From positions 29,069-93,068 of the forward strand of contig NZ_FODY01000017.1 of NCBI RefSeq assembly GCF_900110485.1: a stretch of 64,000 bases of DNA. Reading direction: 5' to 3'. How positions within the stretch are numbered: the stretch's first letter is position 1; every line of letters begins with the position of its first letter. Positions 34,641-42,754 of the stretch are shown piece by piece. A program made the translations under genes and the position numbers. The stretch is from Propionispora vibrioides. GTDB taxonomy: Bacteria; Bacillota; Negativicutes; Propionisporales; Propionisporaceae. The notes beneath the pieces are model-generated. The model made no database searches. It was not told the origin of the DNA and was given only the letters and a program-made list of their open reading frames with translations.

Positions 34641-35300
34641 ATGGGAGTACTTGATATTATCGGCCCGATTATGATCGGCCCTTCCAGCTCGCATACGGCG
34701 GGCGCTGCCCGGTTGGGCAACATGGCCCGCACCATACTGGGTGAGGAGCCGGTCAAGGCGACCATCCAATTATACGGCTCCTTTGCCCGGACGTATAAGG
34801 GCCACGGCACCGACAAGGCGCTGGTGGCCGGTCTAATGGGCCTTTCACCGGAGGACCCGGCGATTAAGACCGCCTTGGACCGGGCTGCCCGGTCGGCTCT
34901 GCAGGTTGTATTCACCAGGGAGGACGGCCAGGACTGCCATCCTAATACCGTTAAATTCCTATTGGAAGGCGAGTCGGGCCGGAAGGTGGCCGTTACGGGG
35001 GCCTCCACCGGCGGCGGACGGATTGTCATCAGCAAAATTGATGGCTACGAAGTGGAATGTACCGGTGAATATTATACATTGATTGCCGTGTACCAGGATA
35101 AGCCGGGAATTGTGGCGGCGGTTACTCAAATCCTGGCCCAGCATGACGTCAATATCGCCTTTATGAAAGTGTCCCGCAAGCAAAAGGGCGCCCAGGCGTT
35201 AATGATTCTGGAAGCGGATCAGCCAATTACCGAAGATGTCATCGCCGCGGTGGACAGGCTGCCTGCCATGGAGTCGGCGCTGCTGGTGAAGCCGCTATGA
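34641..35300 (+). CDS. sdaAB: L-serine dehydratase, beta subunit
   Basis: A 219-residue subunit of the Fe-S L-serine dehydratase that deaminates serine to pyruvate. IIGPIMIGPSSSHTAGAARLG is the family's N-terminal signature, and a C-terminal ACT domain follows (YYTLIAVYQDKPGIVAAV), which may bind serine as a regulator. ATG 34641 lies after AGGGGGAAC; the in-frame codons before it are not family-like. About 490 bp of leader between it and the IS holds an R2 repeat and little else. It is followed after 13 nt by sdaAA. Confidence 0.93.
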   Translation: MGVLDIIGPIMIGPSSSHTAGAARLGNMARTILGEEPVKATIQLYGSFARTYKGHGTDKALVAGLMGLSPEDPAIKTALDRAARSALQVVFTREDGQDCHPNTVKFLLEGESGRKVAVTGASTGGGRIVISKIDGYEVECTGEYYTLIAVYQDKPGIVAAVTQILAQHDVNIAFMKVSRKQKGAQALMILEADQPITEDVIAAVDRLPAMESALLVKPL

Positions 35301-35313
35301 GGGAGGAAGCAAG

Positions 35314-36174
35314 ATGAATTATGGATACATTGCCGACCTGGTTTCGCTGGCCACCGAACGGAAACAGCAGCTGTCGGATATTGTGCTGGCAACCGAGACG
35401 GCGAACAGTGACTATCCAGCCGCCTATTTCTGGGAAGCCATGCGGGAACGGTATGGCGTTATGAAGGAAGCCGCCGTCAGCGGGCTTAAACTGCGGGAAA
35501 AATCAGCCAGCGGCATGGTCGGTGGCGATGCGGCCATGCTGGCTGGCGGTGACCTGTTCCTGGGCCCGGTCGTTACCAAGACGGCCGCTTATGCGATTGC
35601 CATTAGTGAGGTAAATGCCAGCATGGGCCGGATTGTCGCCTGCCCGACCGCCGGATCCTGTGGTATTGTTCCCGGTGCTGTCCTGGCAGTCTGTGAATGT
35701 CTGGATTATCCGGAGGAAGCCGCCATCAGGGCTTTATTTACTGCCGCCGGCATTGGCGAAGTGGTTGCCAAAAACGCCACGGTAGCCGGCGCCGTAGGCG
35801 GCTGTCAGGCCGAGTGCGGTACGGCAGCGGCGATGGCGGCAGCGGCCGTAGTGGAATTGCGCGGCGGGACGGCGTACCAGTCGGCCCAGGCCGTAGCCCT
35901 GGCTCTGAAAAATATGCTGGGCCTGATCTGTGACCCGGTGGCCGGTCTGGTGGAAGTCCCCTGCGTGAAACGCAACGGCTTTGCCGCCGTCCATGCCTTG
36001 CTGGCGGCACAACTGGCTTTAGCAGGAGTGGAAAGCGTGATACCGGCTGATGAGGTTATTGCAGCCATGTACCGAATTGGCCTGGACCTGCCGAGCTCGC
36101 TGAAGGAAACGTCCGAGGGTGGCCTGGCGAAGACGCCGACAGGCCAAAAGATCAACGAACGTCTTCTGATCTAG
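35314..36174 (+). CDS. sdaAA: L-serine dehydratase, alpha subunit
   Basis: A 286-residue catalytic subunit binding an oxygen-labile [4Fe-4S] cluster. Cys ligands lie in CPTAGSCGIVPG and in CDPVAGLVEVPCVKRNG. AVSGLKLREKSASGMVGGDA and GGDLFLGPVV are family blocks near the N-terminus. GGAGG precedes the ATG. The TAG stop (36172-36174) lies inside the left arm of the R3 repeat copy C. With sdaAB it links serine to pyruvate, which PFL and other enzymes then use. Confidence 0.94.
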   Translation: MNYGYIADLVSLATERKQQLSDIVLATETANSDYPAAYFWEAMRERYGVMKEAAVSGLKLREKSASGMVGGDAAMLAGGDLFLGPVVTKTAAYAIAISEVNASMGRIVACPTAGSCGIVPGAVLAVCECLDYPEEAAIRALFTAAGIGEVVAKNATVAGAVGGCQAECGTAAAMAAAAVVELRGGTAYQSAQAVALALKNMLGLICDPVAGLVEVPCVKRNGFAAVHALLAAQLALAGVESVIPADEVIAAMYRIGLDLPSSLKETSEGGLAKTPTGQKINERLLI

Positions 36175-36339
36175 GTACCCACTGATTAATTCACGCTGCG
36201 CGTTCTGACGGAGCTTTTTCCGCCTGGCTGCGTCAGCAAAATCTTGAAATAGGGGCCGCTATTCCTGCGGTTTTGCTTCCTTGCCGGACGAAAAAATCTC
36301 TCCCAGCCCGACAGGTTCACTTACTCAGTGCTTACCTAG
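36171..36339 (-). repeat. R3 palindromic repeat, copy C
   Basis: A 169-bp palindrome with ends CTAGGTA and TACCTAG. On the minus strand the core reads GAGAGATTTTTTCG, GGCAAGGAAGCAAAAC, GCAGGAATAGCGG, CCCTATTTCAAG and GCAGCCAGGCGGAAAAAG, matching copy B nearly base for base. The left end overlaps the stop codon of sdaAA. Confidence 0.8.
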
Positions 36340-36388
36340 AGCTTTATAGACAGGAGTGGTGCTTGTGGGTAAAAGAGCGGCACTTGAC

Positions 36389-36417
36389 TTGACAAAAAAA
36401 GTAAAGCGGTATAAAAT
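36389..36417 (+). promoter_or_regulatory. Sigma-A-type promoter of the Mn2+ riboswitch-terC unit
   Basis: TTGACA (36389-36394) and TAAAAT (36412-36417), 17 nt apart, lie just before the riboswitch. Confidence 0.65.
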
Positions 36418-36429
36418 ATATAAAAATGC

Positions 36430-36556
36430 ATATTTTCAAGGGGAGTAACCTTAAAAATAAAGTCGTCAGTTCGGTGTCAAGCACCCGGCTTTATTTGCAT
36501 CTATTGCTGGTAAGACCTTGCCTAACTATTTTAGTAGGCAAGGTTTTTTATTTTAT
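36430..36556 (+). promoter_or_regulatory. Mn2+-sensing yybP-ykoY riboswitch
   Basis: AAGGGGAGTAACC, AAAGTCGTCAGT, CACCCGGCTTT and GCTGGTAAGACCTTGCC are the conserved blocks of the yybP-ykoY RNA, which binds Mn2+. The 3' block ACCTTGCCTA pairs with TAGGCAAGGT in a terminator ending TTTTTTATTTT (36514-36554). Mn2+ binding is expected to prevent the terminator and switch on the downstream TerC gene. Confidence 0.9.
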
Positions 36557-36569
36557 CATCGGGTAAACT

Positions 36570-36604
36570 AGGGCGTGTGTTCGGATAGTTTGAATACACG
36601 CCCA
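36570..36604. repeat. Short palindrome related to R3 outer arms
   Basis: GGGCGTGTGTTC and GAATACACGCCC pair around a short centre. The arms resemble the ends of R3 copy A at 15608-15771 (GGGCGTGTTTTC...GAAAACACGCCC), as if the core had been lost. Confidence 0.5.
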
Positions 36605-36623
36605 ACTAGGAGGCTATATTAAT

Positions 36624-37286
36624 ATGGAACATTTTTTTACAATGGAAACCTTGTGGAATTTGGCGGCAATTGTATTTATTGATTTAATTCTGGCCGGTGA
36701 CAATGCTCTGGTTATCGGCATGGCGGCAAGGAATTTGCCGAGAGGACAGCAGAAGAGGGCGATCTTCTGGGGCACCTTCGGCGCGATTTTTATCCGGGCC
36801 GTATCCACCCTGGTGGTAGTCTGGCTGCTGCGCATACCGGCCTTGATGATCACCGGCGGTGTGCTGCTGCTATGGATTGCCTATAAGCTGATCGTGGAGG
36901 AGAAGCAGCATGAGGTGGACGCACCGTCTGGCCTGGGTGCTGCCATCCGGACCATCGTGGTTGCCGACGGTGTGATGGGCATCGACAATGTCATGGGTAT
37001 TGCCGGTGTGGCTCACGGCAACATGCTGCTGGTATTGATCGGCATTGGCATCACCATTCCGATCATTATCTGGGGCAGTACGGTATTTATTAAGCTGATT
37101 GAGCGGTATCCCTGGCTAATCTATGCCGGCGGCGGCATTCTGGCTTGGACGGCCGGCGGCATGATCAGCGGCGACTCGCTGCTGACCGGCCATGTGGCTG
37201 TTACTTCCGCTATGAAGTGGGGTGTACAGCTTGTTTTGACCGTTGGTCTTTTGGGTGTGGCCTGGCGGCAAAAACAGACCGGTTAA
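36624..37286 (+). CDS. TerC family membrane protein, probable Mn2+ exporter
   Basis: A 220-residue integral membrane protein of the TerC/YjbE family with about seven helices. The metal-binding motifs FIDLILAGDNALVIGMAA and DGVMGIDNVMGIAGVAHGN each carry the conserved Asp/Asn. TerC proteins of this group export Mn2+ or metallate secreted enzymes. The Mn2+ riboswitch directly upstream supports a manganese-relief role here. The ATG follows GGAGGC. Confidence 0.9.
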   Translation: MEHFFTMETLWNLAAIVFIDLILAGDNALVIGMAARNLPRGQQKRAIFWGTFGAIFIRAVSTLVVVWLLRIPALMITGGVLLLWIAYKLIVEEKQHEVDAPSGLGAAIRTIVVADGVMGIDNVMGIAGVAHGNMLLVLIGIGITIPIIIWGSTVFIKLIERYPWLIYAGGGILAWTAGGMISGDSLLTGHVAVTSAMKWGVQLVLTVGLLGVAWRQKQTG

Positions 37287-37373
37287 CAGACGGGGCGATA
37301 AAGCGGTTACCGCCTGTTGACGCAGGGCTGTCCTTATGATATTGTAAATAACAATAAGCTGATCAATTACTTG

Positions 37374-37416
37374 AAGGCTGAGAGACCCTGAACCGGGTTT
37401 TCTCGGCCTTTTTTGC
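37374..37416 (+). terminator. Intrinsic terminator after terC
   Basis: AAGGCTGAGA with CCC pairs with GGG and TCTCGGCCTT, followed by TTTTTTG. Confidence 0.8.
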
Positions 37417-37508
37417 TAGCCCGGTCGGAAGTGGCATGTGGCGCCTTGCTTTGGCGTATAGTGTATAACAGCATCCATGGAAAGTTTTAGAAAATATCAT
37501 AATCATGA

Positions 37509-37537
37509 TTGACAACCTTTGTAATTAAACGTATAAT
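37509..37537 (+). promoter_or_regulatory. Consensus sigma-A promoter of the ABC transporter/catabolic operon
   Basis: TTGACA (37509-37514) and TATAAT (37532-37537) are perfect consensus hexamers with a 17-nt spacer, so basal strength should be high and regulation probably works by repression or attenuation. Confidence 0.85.
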
Positions 37538-37560
37538 GACCGTATAATAATTGATAAAAA

Positions 37561-37599
37561 CAATTTACTAATTATCATATTGTGATAATTAGTAAATTG
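37561..37599. promoter_or_regulatory. Perfect 17-bp palindrome, operator candidate
   Basis: CAATTTACTAATTATCA and TGATAATTAGTAAATTG are exact complements around TATTG. The site lies 24-62 nt after the -10, in the early transcribed region, where a bound repressor would block elongation. The operon's IclR regulator (49421-50179) is one candidate, though such an extended AT-rich palindrome could suit other families. Confidence 0.7.
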
Positions 37600-37629
37600 C
37601 ATAGTTGAATAAGTTGACCAGACCACTGG

Positions 37630-37679
37630 AGGCTGAGGAACGCTGTAATGCATGCATTGCGGTGTACTTAGCCTTTTTG
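37630..37679 (+). terminator. Leader attenuator hairpin before the ABC operon
   Basis: AGGCTGAG pairs with CTTAGCCT and the inner CGCTGTAATG with CATTGCGGTG, followed by TTTTTGT. It lies between the promoter and the first gene, so it would act as an attenuator. Confidence 0.65.
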
Positions 37680-37721
37680 TCTTTATTAGAGGTTAATCTT
37701 TTTGGGAAGGGGGCGTGGCCG

Positions 37722-38360
37722 ATGTATCAGGCGATTCTAGAGTATTTATCCCGCAACTGGGATAAGTATGTGGAAGCGGTCAACATACATATTGGCATTA
37801 GCCTGGCTGCTATGACGATCAGCATACTGCTGGCGGTGCCTCTGGGTATTTTATGCAGTAAAAAAGGCAGACTGTCGCTGCCGGTTATGAATACTTTTAA
37901 TATGCTGCGTATTATTCCGAGCCTGGCCGTACTCGTGCTGGTTATGCCAATCCTGGGGACAGGATTTAAGCCGGCGCTGCTGGCGCTCACTTTACTGGCC
38001 ATTCCGCCGGTGCTGATCAACACCTATCTGGGCTTTAAAAGCATCAGCCCTGCCGTTATCGAAAGTGCCTGCGCCATGGGGATGGGGGCGGCAAGAATTC
38101 TTTTTACGATTGAATTTCCGCTGGCCTTGCCGCTGATCATAACGGGGATACGCACGGCCTGCATTGAAGTCATAGCCAGTGCCACGCTGGCTTCGTATAT
38201 TGGGGCCGGCGGGCTGGGTGACTTTATTTTTACCGGTCTTGGGCTGAACGATATGCGGATACTGCTCATCGGGGGCATCAGCGTAGCCGTGTTGTCTGTC
38301 TGTGCCGAGTTGTCGCTGGCCTTGATTTATCAGGGCATCACAAGATATCAGAGAAATTAA
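37722..38360 (+). CDS. Betaine-type ABC transporter permease 1
   Basis: A 212-residue inner-membrane permease of the OpuC/ProW type with about five or six helices. The cytoplasmic-coupling loop ESACAMGMGAARILFTIEFPLALP is the EAA motif. ATG 37722 follows AAGGGGG at 8 nt; the longer frame from 37605 lies within the hairpin leader. With the next three genes it forms a four-part quaternary-amine importer. Enzymes encoded downstream suggest ergothioneine, a betaine, as substrate. Confidence 0.88.
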   Translation: MYQAILEYLSRNWDKYVEAVNIHIGISLAAMTISILLAVPLGILCSKKGRLSLPVMNTFNMLRIIPSLAVLVLVMPILGTGFKPALLALTLLAIPPVLINTYLGFKSISPAVIESACAMGMGAARILFTIEFPLALPLIITGIRTACIEVIASATLASYIGAGGLGDFIFTGLGLNDMRILLIGGISVAVLSVCAELSLALIYQGITRYQRN

Positions 38361-38391
38361 CTAAAACTGAAATGAAAAGGGAGAGGATGCT

Positions 38392-39312
38392 ATGTTTGGC
38401 AAAAAAGCAAAAACACTGATTGGCTCTATTCTGACCTTGGGTGTGCTGGCCCTGGGATTAACCGGCTGTGGCGGTGAGAAAGCGGCCGATAGCAAAGCGG
38501 CGGCCGGCAAGCCGACCATCAAAGTCGGTTCCAAGGATTTTACCGAATCGTTGATCTTAGGAGAACTGTATGCCCTGGCGCTGGAAAAGCAGGGGTATAA
38601 GGTGGAAAGAAAACTGAACCTGGGCAGTGCCATTGTACATGATTCTTTGGTGAATGGTGACATTGATTTTTATCCTGAGTATACGGGAACCGGTCTCTTA
38701 AGTGTTCTGAAGGAAGCTCCCCTGTTTGACTCCAAGCAAGTATATGACGAAGTGAGTGCCAAATATAAAGAAAAATTTAAGCTGATCTGGTTGAACCCTT
38801 CGACAGCCAATGATTCGCAAGGCCTGGTTATCGCTAAACGGGCAGCCGACAAATACGGCATCCGTACCATTTCGGATCTGCAAAAGCATGCAGCCGATAT
38901 CCGGTTTGCTTCGCAGGGGCAGTTTGATGAACGGGAAGACGGTCTGCCGGCGTTGACCAAAGCCTATGGCGAGTTTAAGTTTAAGGAACGGAAACTGTAT
39001 GATAATGGCCTGAAATACGATGTGCTGCATAATGATGAAGCCGATGTGGCCGTAGCGTATACGACGGAAGGACAACTGAGTAAAGATGAGTTTGTTGTGC
39101 TGGAAGATGACAAGCATGTATGGCCGCCTTATAATATTGCGCCGGTTATCCGCCAGGATGTGCTGGAAAAGAATCCGGAAATTAAGGATATTCTCAATAA
39201 AGTTACGGCGGCTATCGACAATAAGACCATTATTAAGCTGAATGCCGAAGTGGATATTAACAAGCGGGAATATACGGAAGTGGCCAAGGAGTTTTTTGAG
39301 CAACTGAAATAA
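38392..39312 (+). CDS. Betaine-type ABC transporter substrate-binding lipoprotein
   Basis: A 306-residue binding protein with a lipoprotein signal peptide (LALGLTGCGGEK, lipobox Cys about residue 25). KVGSKDFTESLILGELYALALE and GDIDFYPEYTGTGLL are signatures of the OpuAC/OpuCC family that binds quaternary ammonium compounds in an aromatic cage. It is anchored outside the inner membrane and feeds the two permeases. In the known ergothioneine importer EgtU this domain is fused to the permease; here it is separate. Strong GGGAGAGG precedes the ATG. Confidence 0.92.
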   Translation: MFGKKAKTLIGSILTLGVLALGLTGCGGEKAADSKAAAGKPTIKVGSKDFTESLILGELYALALEKQGYKVERKLNLGSAIVHDSLVNGDIDFYPEYTGTGLLSVLKEAPLFDSKQVYDEVSAKYKEKFKLIWLNPSTANDSQGLVIAKRAADKYGIRTISDLQKHAADIRFASQGQFDEREDGLPALTKAYGEFKFKERKLYDNGLKYDVLHNDEADVAVAYTTEGQLSKDEFVVLEDDKHVWPPYNIAPVIRQDVLEKNPEIKDILNKVTAAIDNKTIIKLNAEVDINKREYTEVAKEFFEQLK

Positions 39313-39333
39313 AGTTGTGGGATATACATAGAA

Positions 39334-39366
39334 GAAAGCTGCCGGAATCGTATCCGGCAGCCATTC
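39334..39366 (+). other. Intercistronic hairpin
   Basis: GCTGCCGGA and TCCGGCAGC pair around a short loop between the binding-protein and ATPase genes. With no good T-run after it, it may protect or limit the upstream message and so favour the binding protein. Confidence 0.5.
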
Positions 39367-39404
39367 TTCTATTCATTTGTTACAGGAAAAGGAGGAGACG
39401 GAAT

Positions 39405-40382
39405 TTGGATAGAACAGCCATCGAATTCCAGAAGGTAAGCAAACAATATCCCCACACGTCGCAGTATGCGGTCAGAGAGGTCAGCGCCCGTATTCCGGAA
39501 GGCAGTTTTATCACTATTTTAGGAACCTCCGGCTCAGGCAAGACAACCTTCTTAAAAATGATTAACCGGATCTATGAGCCAACTTCCGGTGATATTTTGT
39601 TTTTTGGCGAAAGCATTAAACAGTTAAAGGTGGAAGAGTACCGGCGGAAGATTGGTTATGTCATCCAGCAGATCGGCTTATTTCCCCATATGACGATTGA
39701 GGAAAATATTGCAACCGTGCCTACCATACTCAACTGGGATAAAAAACGTATTGCCCGGCGGGTGGAGGAATTGCTGGAGCTGGTGGGACTGGTACCGCAG
39801 GATTACAAAAAACGGTATCCCCGGCAGCTCTCGGGCGGACAGCAGCAGCGGGTGGGGCTGGCCCGGGCTATGGCGGCCGATCCGGCCATTATGCTAATGG
39901 ATGAACCGTTCGGCGCCATCGACGCTATCACCCGGCAGACGCTGCAGGACGAGCTGCTGCGGATTCAAAAAAAGCTTCACAAAACCATATTGTTTGTTAC
40001 CCATGATATCGGTGAGGCTTTTAAACTGGGAGACCAGGTGATTATTATGCATAATGGGGAAATTCAGCAGTTTGACACACCCTATAACATTCTGTTACGG
40101 CCGGCCAACGAATATGTAGCCCGGCTGGTTTCCACGGAAGACACGCTGCAGCAGCTAAAGGTGGTGACGGCCAAAAGCGCCATGACGGCAGTGCAGGAGC
40201 CGCATCACCATCCCGTAGGGCGGGTACGGCAGGATGTATCGCTTTATGCCGTATTGACATGCCTGCTGGAAAGCGCTCAGCCTTACGTACTGGTAGAGGA
40301 TGAGGCGGGGAACGTGATCGGCAAGATCACCTGGGATGAACTGAAAGTAAAGAATAAGCGGCAGACCTCGGTATCTGCTTGA
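39405..40382 (+). CDS. Betaine-type ABC transporter ATPase
   Basis: About 325 residues from a TTG start at 39405, preceded by AAAGGAGGAG. The ATPase domain has Walker A GTSGSGKTTFL, signature LSGGQQQRVGLARAMA, Walker B IMLMDEPFGAID and FVTHDIGEAFKLG. A single CBS-like segment near the C-terminus (DVSLYAVLTCLLE to VIGKITWDELK) is typical of OpuCA-type ATPases and may sense ionic strength or nucleotides. It drives both permeases of the operon. Confidence 0.92.
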   Translation: MDRTAIEFQKVSKQYPHTSQYAVREVSARIPEGSFITILGTSGSGKTTFLKMINRIYEPTSGDILFFGESIKQLKVEEYRRKIGYVIQQIGLFPHMTIEENIATVPTILNWDKKRIARRVEELLELVGLVPQDYKKRYPRQLSGGQQQRVGLARAMAADPAIMLMDEPFGAIDAITRQTLQDELLRIQKKLHKTILFVTHDIGEAFKLGDQVIIMHNGEIQQFDTPYNILLRPANEYVARLVSTEDTLQQLKVVTAKSAMTAVQEPHHHPVGRVRQDVSLYAVLTCLLESAQPYVLVEDEAGNVIGKITWDELKVKNKRQTSVSA

Positions 40383-40400
40383 ACAGGCAGGTGATACAGC

Positions 40401-41072
40401 GTGTGGACCTATTTAATGAAATATTATAAGCAAATATTGCTGCTGCTGGGAGAACACATTCTGATTGTTGTGCTCAGTGTCGGCATTTCCCTGGTACTCG
40501 CCATACCAATTGCTCTGCTTGTCGCCCGCTCCAAGTGGTTGTCGACAGGCGCCCTGTCCTTTTTTGGCGTCATCTATTCCATCCCCAGCCTGGCGTTATT
40601 TTCTTTCCTGATTCCTCTCTTCGGTTTAGGGAAAACCACCGCCATTGTAGTGCTGGTCCTCTATAACCAGTACATCCTGGTCCGCAATATCCTGGCCGGC
40701 TTCCAGTCAATTGATCCGGCCATTATCGAAGCAGGCAAAGGCATGGGGCTTGACGCGCGGCGGCTGTTTTTTATGATTGAGCTGCCGCTGGCCCTGCCGA
40801 TTATTTTAGGCGGCGTAAGGATTGCCACCGTTTCCACCATCGGTATCGCCACGATTGCGGCAGTCATTCATGCCGGCGGACTGGGTGTCTTGCTGTTTGA
40901 TGGCTTACGGATGAATTATCTGCCTAAAATTCTTTGGGGCACGGTGCTGTCGTCGGGCTTGGCGTATCTTGGCAATCAGGGCGTGTTGGCGTTGGAACGG
41001 CGGGCTTTTAAGCGAACTCAGGGGGAGGACCGGCAAAGTACGCTGCAAAACATGAGCGTATTGGACAGGTAA
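40401..41072 (+). CDS. Betaine-type ABC transporter permease 2
   Basis: A 223-residue permease of the same family as the first one, with the EAA loop IIEAGKGMGLDARRLFFMIELPLALP. It starts with GTG at 40401 after CAGGTGA and lies 18 nt after the ATPase gene. Two different permeases imply a heterodimeric channel, as in OpuC. Only 18 nt separate it from the urocanase-like gene, so transport and catabolic genes are likely on one message. Confidence 0.9.
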   Translation: MWTYLMKYYKQILLLLGEHILIVVLSVGISLVLAIPIALLVARSKWLSTGALSFFGVIYSIPSLALFSFLIPLFGLGKTTAIVVLVLYNQYILVRNILAGFQSIDPAIIEAGKGMGLDARRLFFMIELPLALPIILGGVRIATVSTIGIATIAAVIHAGGLGVLLFDGLRMNYLPKILWGTVLSSGLAYLGNQGVLALERRAFKRTQGEDRQSTLQNMSVLDR

Positions 41073-41090
41073 ATGTAAAAGAGGTGGTTA

Positions 41091-42740
41091 ATGATGGCAT
41101 TGATTCAGGCAGCACGGGGTACTCAGTTGCGCTGTAAAGGCTGGCGGCAGGAAGCGCTGCTGCGCATGCTGGAGAACGTTCTGGAAAACGGGGAAAATCA
41201 AAAAGAATTGCTGGTCTATGCGGCCCTGGCCAAAGCGGCGCGGGACTGGCCTTCTTATGAGGCCATCGTAAAGGCATTGCGGACTATGGAAGAAGATGAG
41301 ACTCTTGTTATTCAGTCGGGCAAGCCGATCGGGCTGTTTAAAACCCACGCCTTTGCCCCGCTGGTATTGATGGCAAACTGCAATATGGTGGGCAAGTGGG
41401 CGACCAGCGATAATTTTTATAAATGGCAGCAGGAAGGCCTGATCATCTGGGGCGGCCTGACGGCAGCCGACTGGCAATATATCGGCTCACAGGGAGTACT
41501 GCAGGGAACGTACGAAATTTTTGCGACCATTGGCCGCCAGCATTTTAATCATGACTTGCGGGGCCGTTTTATTTTGACGGCCGGACTGGGGGGCATGGGC
41601 GGTTCGCAGCCGCTGGCCGGAGTGATGGCCAAGGCGGCCATATTGGCGGTGGAAGTCAACGAGGCCCGGATTGATAAACGGATAGCCGCTGGCTATTTGC
41701 AGCAAAAAACCGACAGCCTGGATGCTGCCCTGGCTATCATCCGGGAGGCCATAGAGCGTAAAGAACCCGTATCGGTGGGACTGTTGGGCAATGCGGCCGA
41801 AGTGTATCCCGAATTACTCCGGCGGGGCATTATTCCCGATATCGTTACTGATCAAACAGCCGCCCATGATCTGGTGTATGGCTATATTCCCCGCGGGTAT
41901 AGTTTGGAAGCGGCCGAGGCTATGCGCCGGGATAACCCGGACCGGTTGAAAGCCGATGCCGGGGCGTCGATTGCGGCGGAAGTAAAAGCCATGCTGGCCT
42001 TTAAGGCTAAGGGGGCTGTGGTGTTTGACAATGGCAATAATATCCGGACGCAGGCCTGTGCCTACGGGGTGGAGGATGCTTTTTCCATCAGCATTTTTAC
42101 CGAAGCCTTCTTGCGCCCGCTGTTTTGCCGGGCAATTGGACCGTTTCGCTGGATTGCCTTAACCGGCAATGCCGAGGATATCCGTATCATTGATGATTAT
42201 ATTTTAACCCATTTCGCCGACAACTCGATTGTAACCAACTGGATTGGATTAGCCCGCCAATATGTGCCGGTAGAAGGACTGCCGGCCAGGATCGGCTGGC
42301 TGGGACATGGCGAGCGAACCCGGTTGGCGCTGGCGGTCAATGCGATGGTGGCCGATGGCACACTAAGCGGACCCGTGGCTTTTACCCGCGACCATTTGGA
42401 TGCCGGTGCCATGGCACATCCCAACATTATGACCGAGCGAATGAAAGATGGCAGTGATGCCATAGCCGACTGGCCCTTGCTCAATGCTATGCTGAATTGC
42501 AGTTCCATGGCCGATTTGGTAGCCATCCATTCCGGTGGCGGCGGCTATGCGGGCTATATGACCAGCGCCGGTGTGACGCTTGTGGCTGACGGCAGTGAGG
42601 AAGCGGCTCTTCGTCTTAAGCTGACCCTGCAGAATGATACCGGGTTGGGTGTTTTGCGGTATGCCGATGCCGGTTATGAAGAAGCTCTGGACGAGGCCGA
42701 TAAGAAACAGATCCGGCGGATCAAACTGGAGCAGGCGTAA
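41091..42740 (+). CDS. Urocanase family hydratase, probable thiourocanate hydratase
   Basis: A 549-residue NAD+-dependent hydratase of the HutU family. The dinucleotide loop is GLGGMGGSQPLAGVMAKA; FDNGNNIRTQACAYGVEDAF and RPLFCRAIGPFRWIAL preserve active-site blocks, including the conserved Cys. It departs from housekeeping urocanase: the segment before RPLFC lacks the usual FPGFVPAYI, and the N-terminus is shorter. No histidine-utilisation imidazolonepropionase or formiminoglutamase is nearby. In this operon it would hydrate thiourocanate to 3-(5-oxo-2-thioxoimidazolidin-4-yl)propionate. Ordinary urocanate hydration remains possible. Confidence 0.85.
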   Translation: MMALIQAARGTQLRCKGWRQEALLRMLENVLENGENQKELLVYAALAKAARDWPSYEAIVKALRTMEEDETLVIQSGKPIGLFKTHAFAPLVLMANCNMVGKWATSDNFYKWQQEGLIIWGGLTAADWQYIGSQGVLQGTYEIFATIGRQHFNHDLRGRFILTAGLGGMGGSQPLAGVMAKAAILAVEVNEARIDKRIAAGYLQQKTDSLDAALAIIREAIERKEPVSVGLLGNAAEVYPELLRRGIIPDIVTDQTAAHDLVYGYIPRGYSLEAAEAMRRDNPDRLKADAGASIAAEVKAMLAFKAKGAVVFDNGNNIRTQACAYGVEDAFSISIFTEAFLRPLFCRAIGPFRWIALTGNAEDIRIIDDYILTHFADNSIVTNWIGLARQYVPVEGLPARIGWLGHGERTRLALAVNAMVADGTLSGPVAFTRDHLDAGAMAHPNIMTERMKDGSDAIADWPLLNAMLNCSSMADLVAIHSGGGGYAGYMTSAGVTLVADGSEEAALRLKLTLQNDTGLGVLRYADAGYEEALDEADKKQIRRIKLEQA

Positions 42741-42754
42741 AGGAGAGAAATCAC

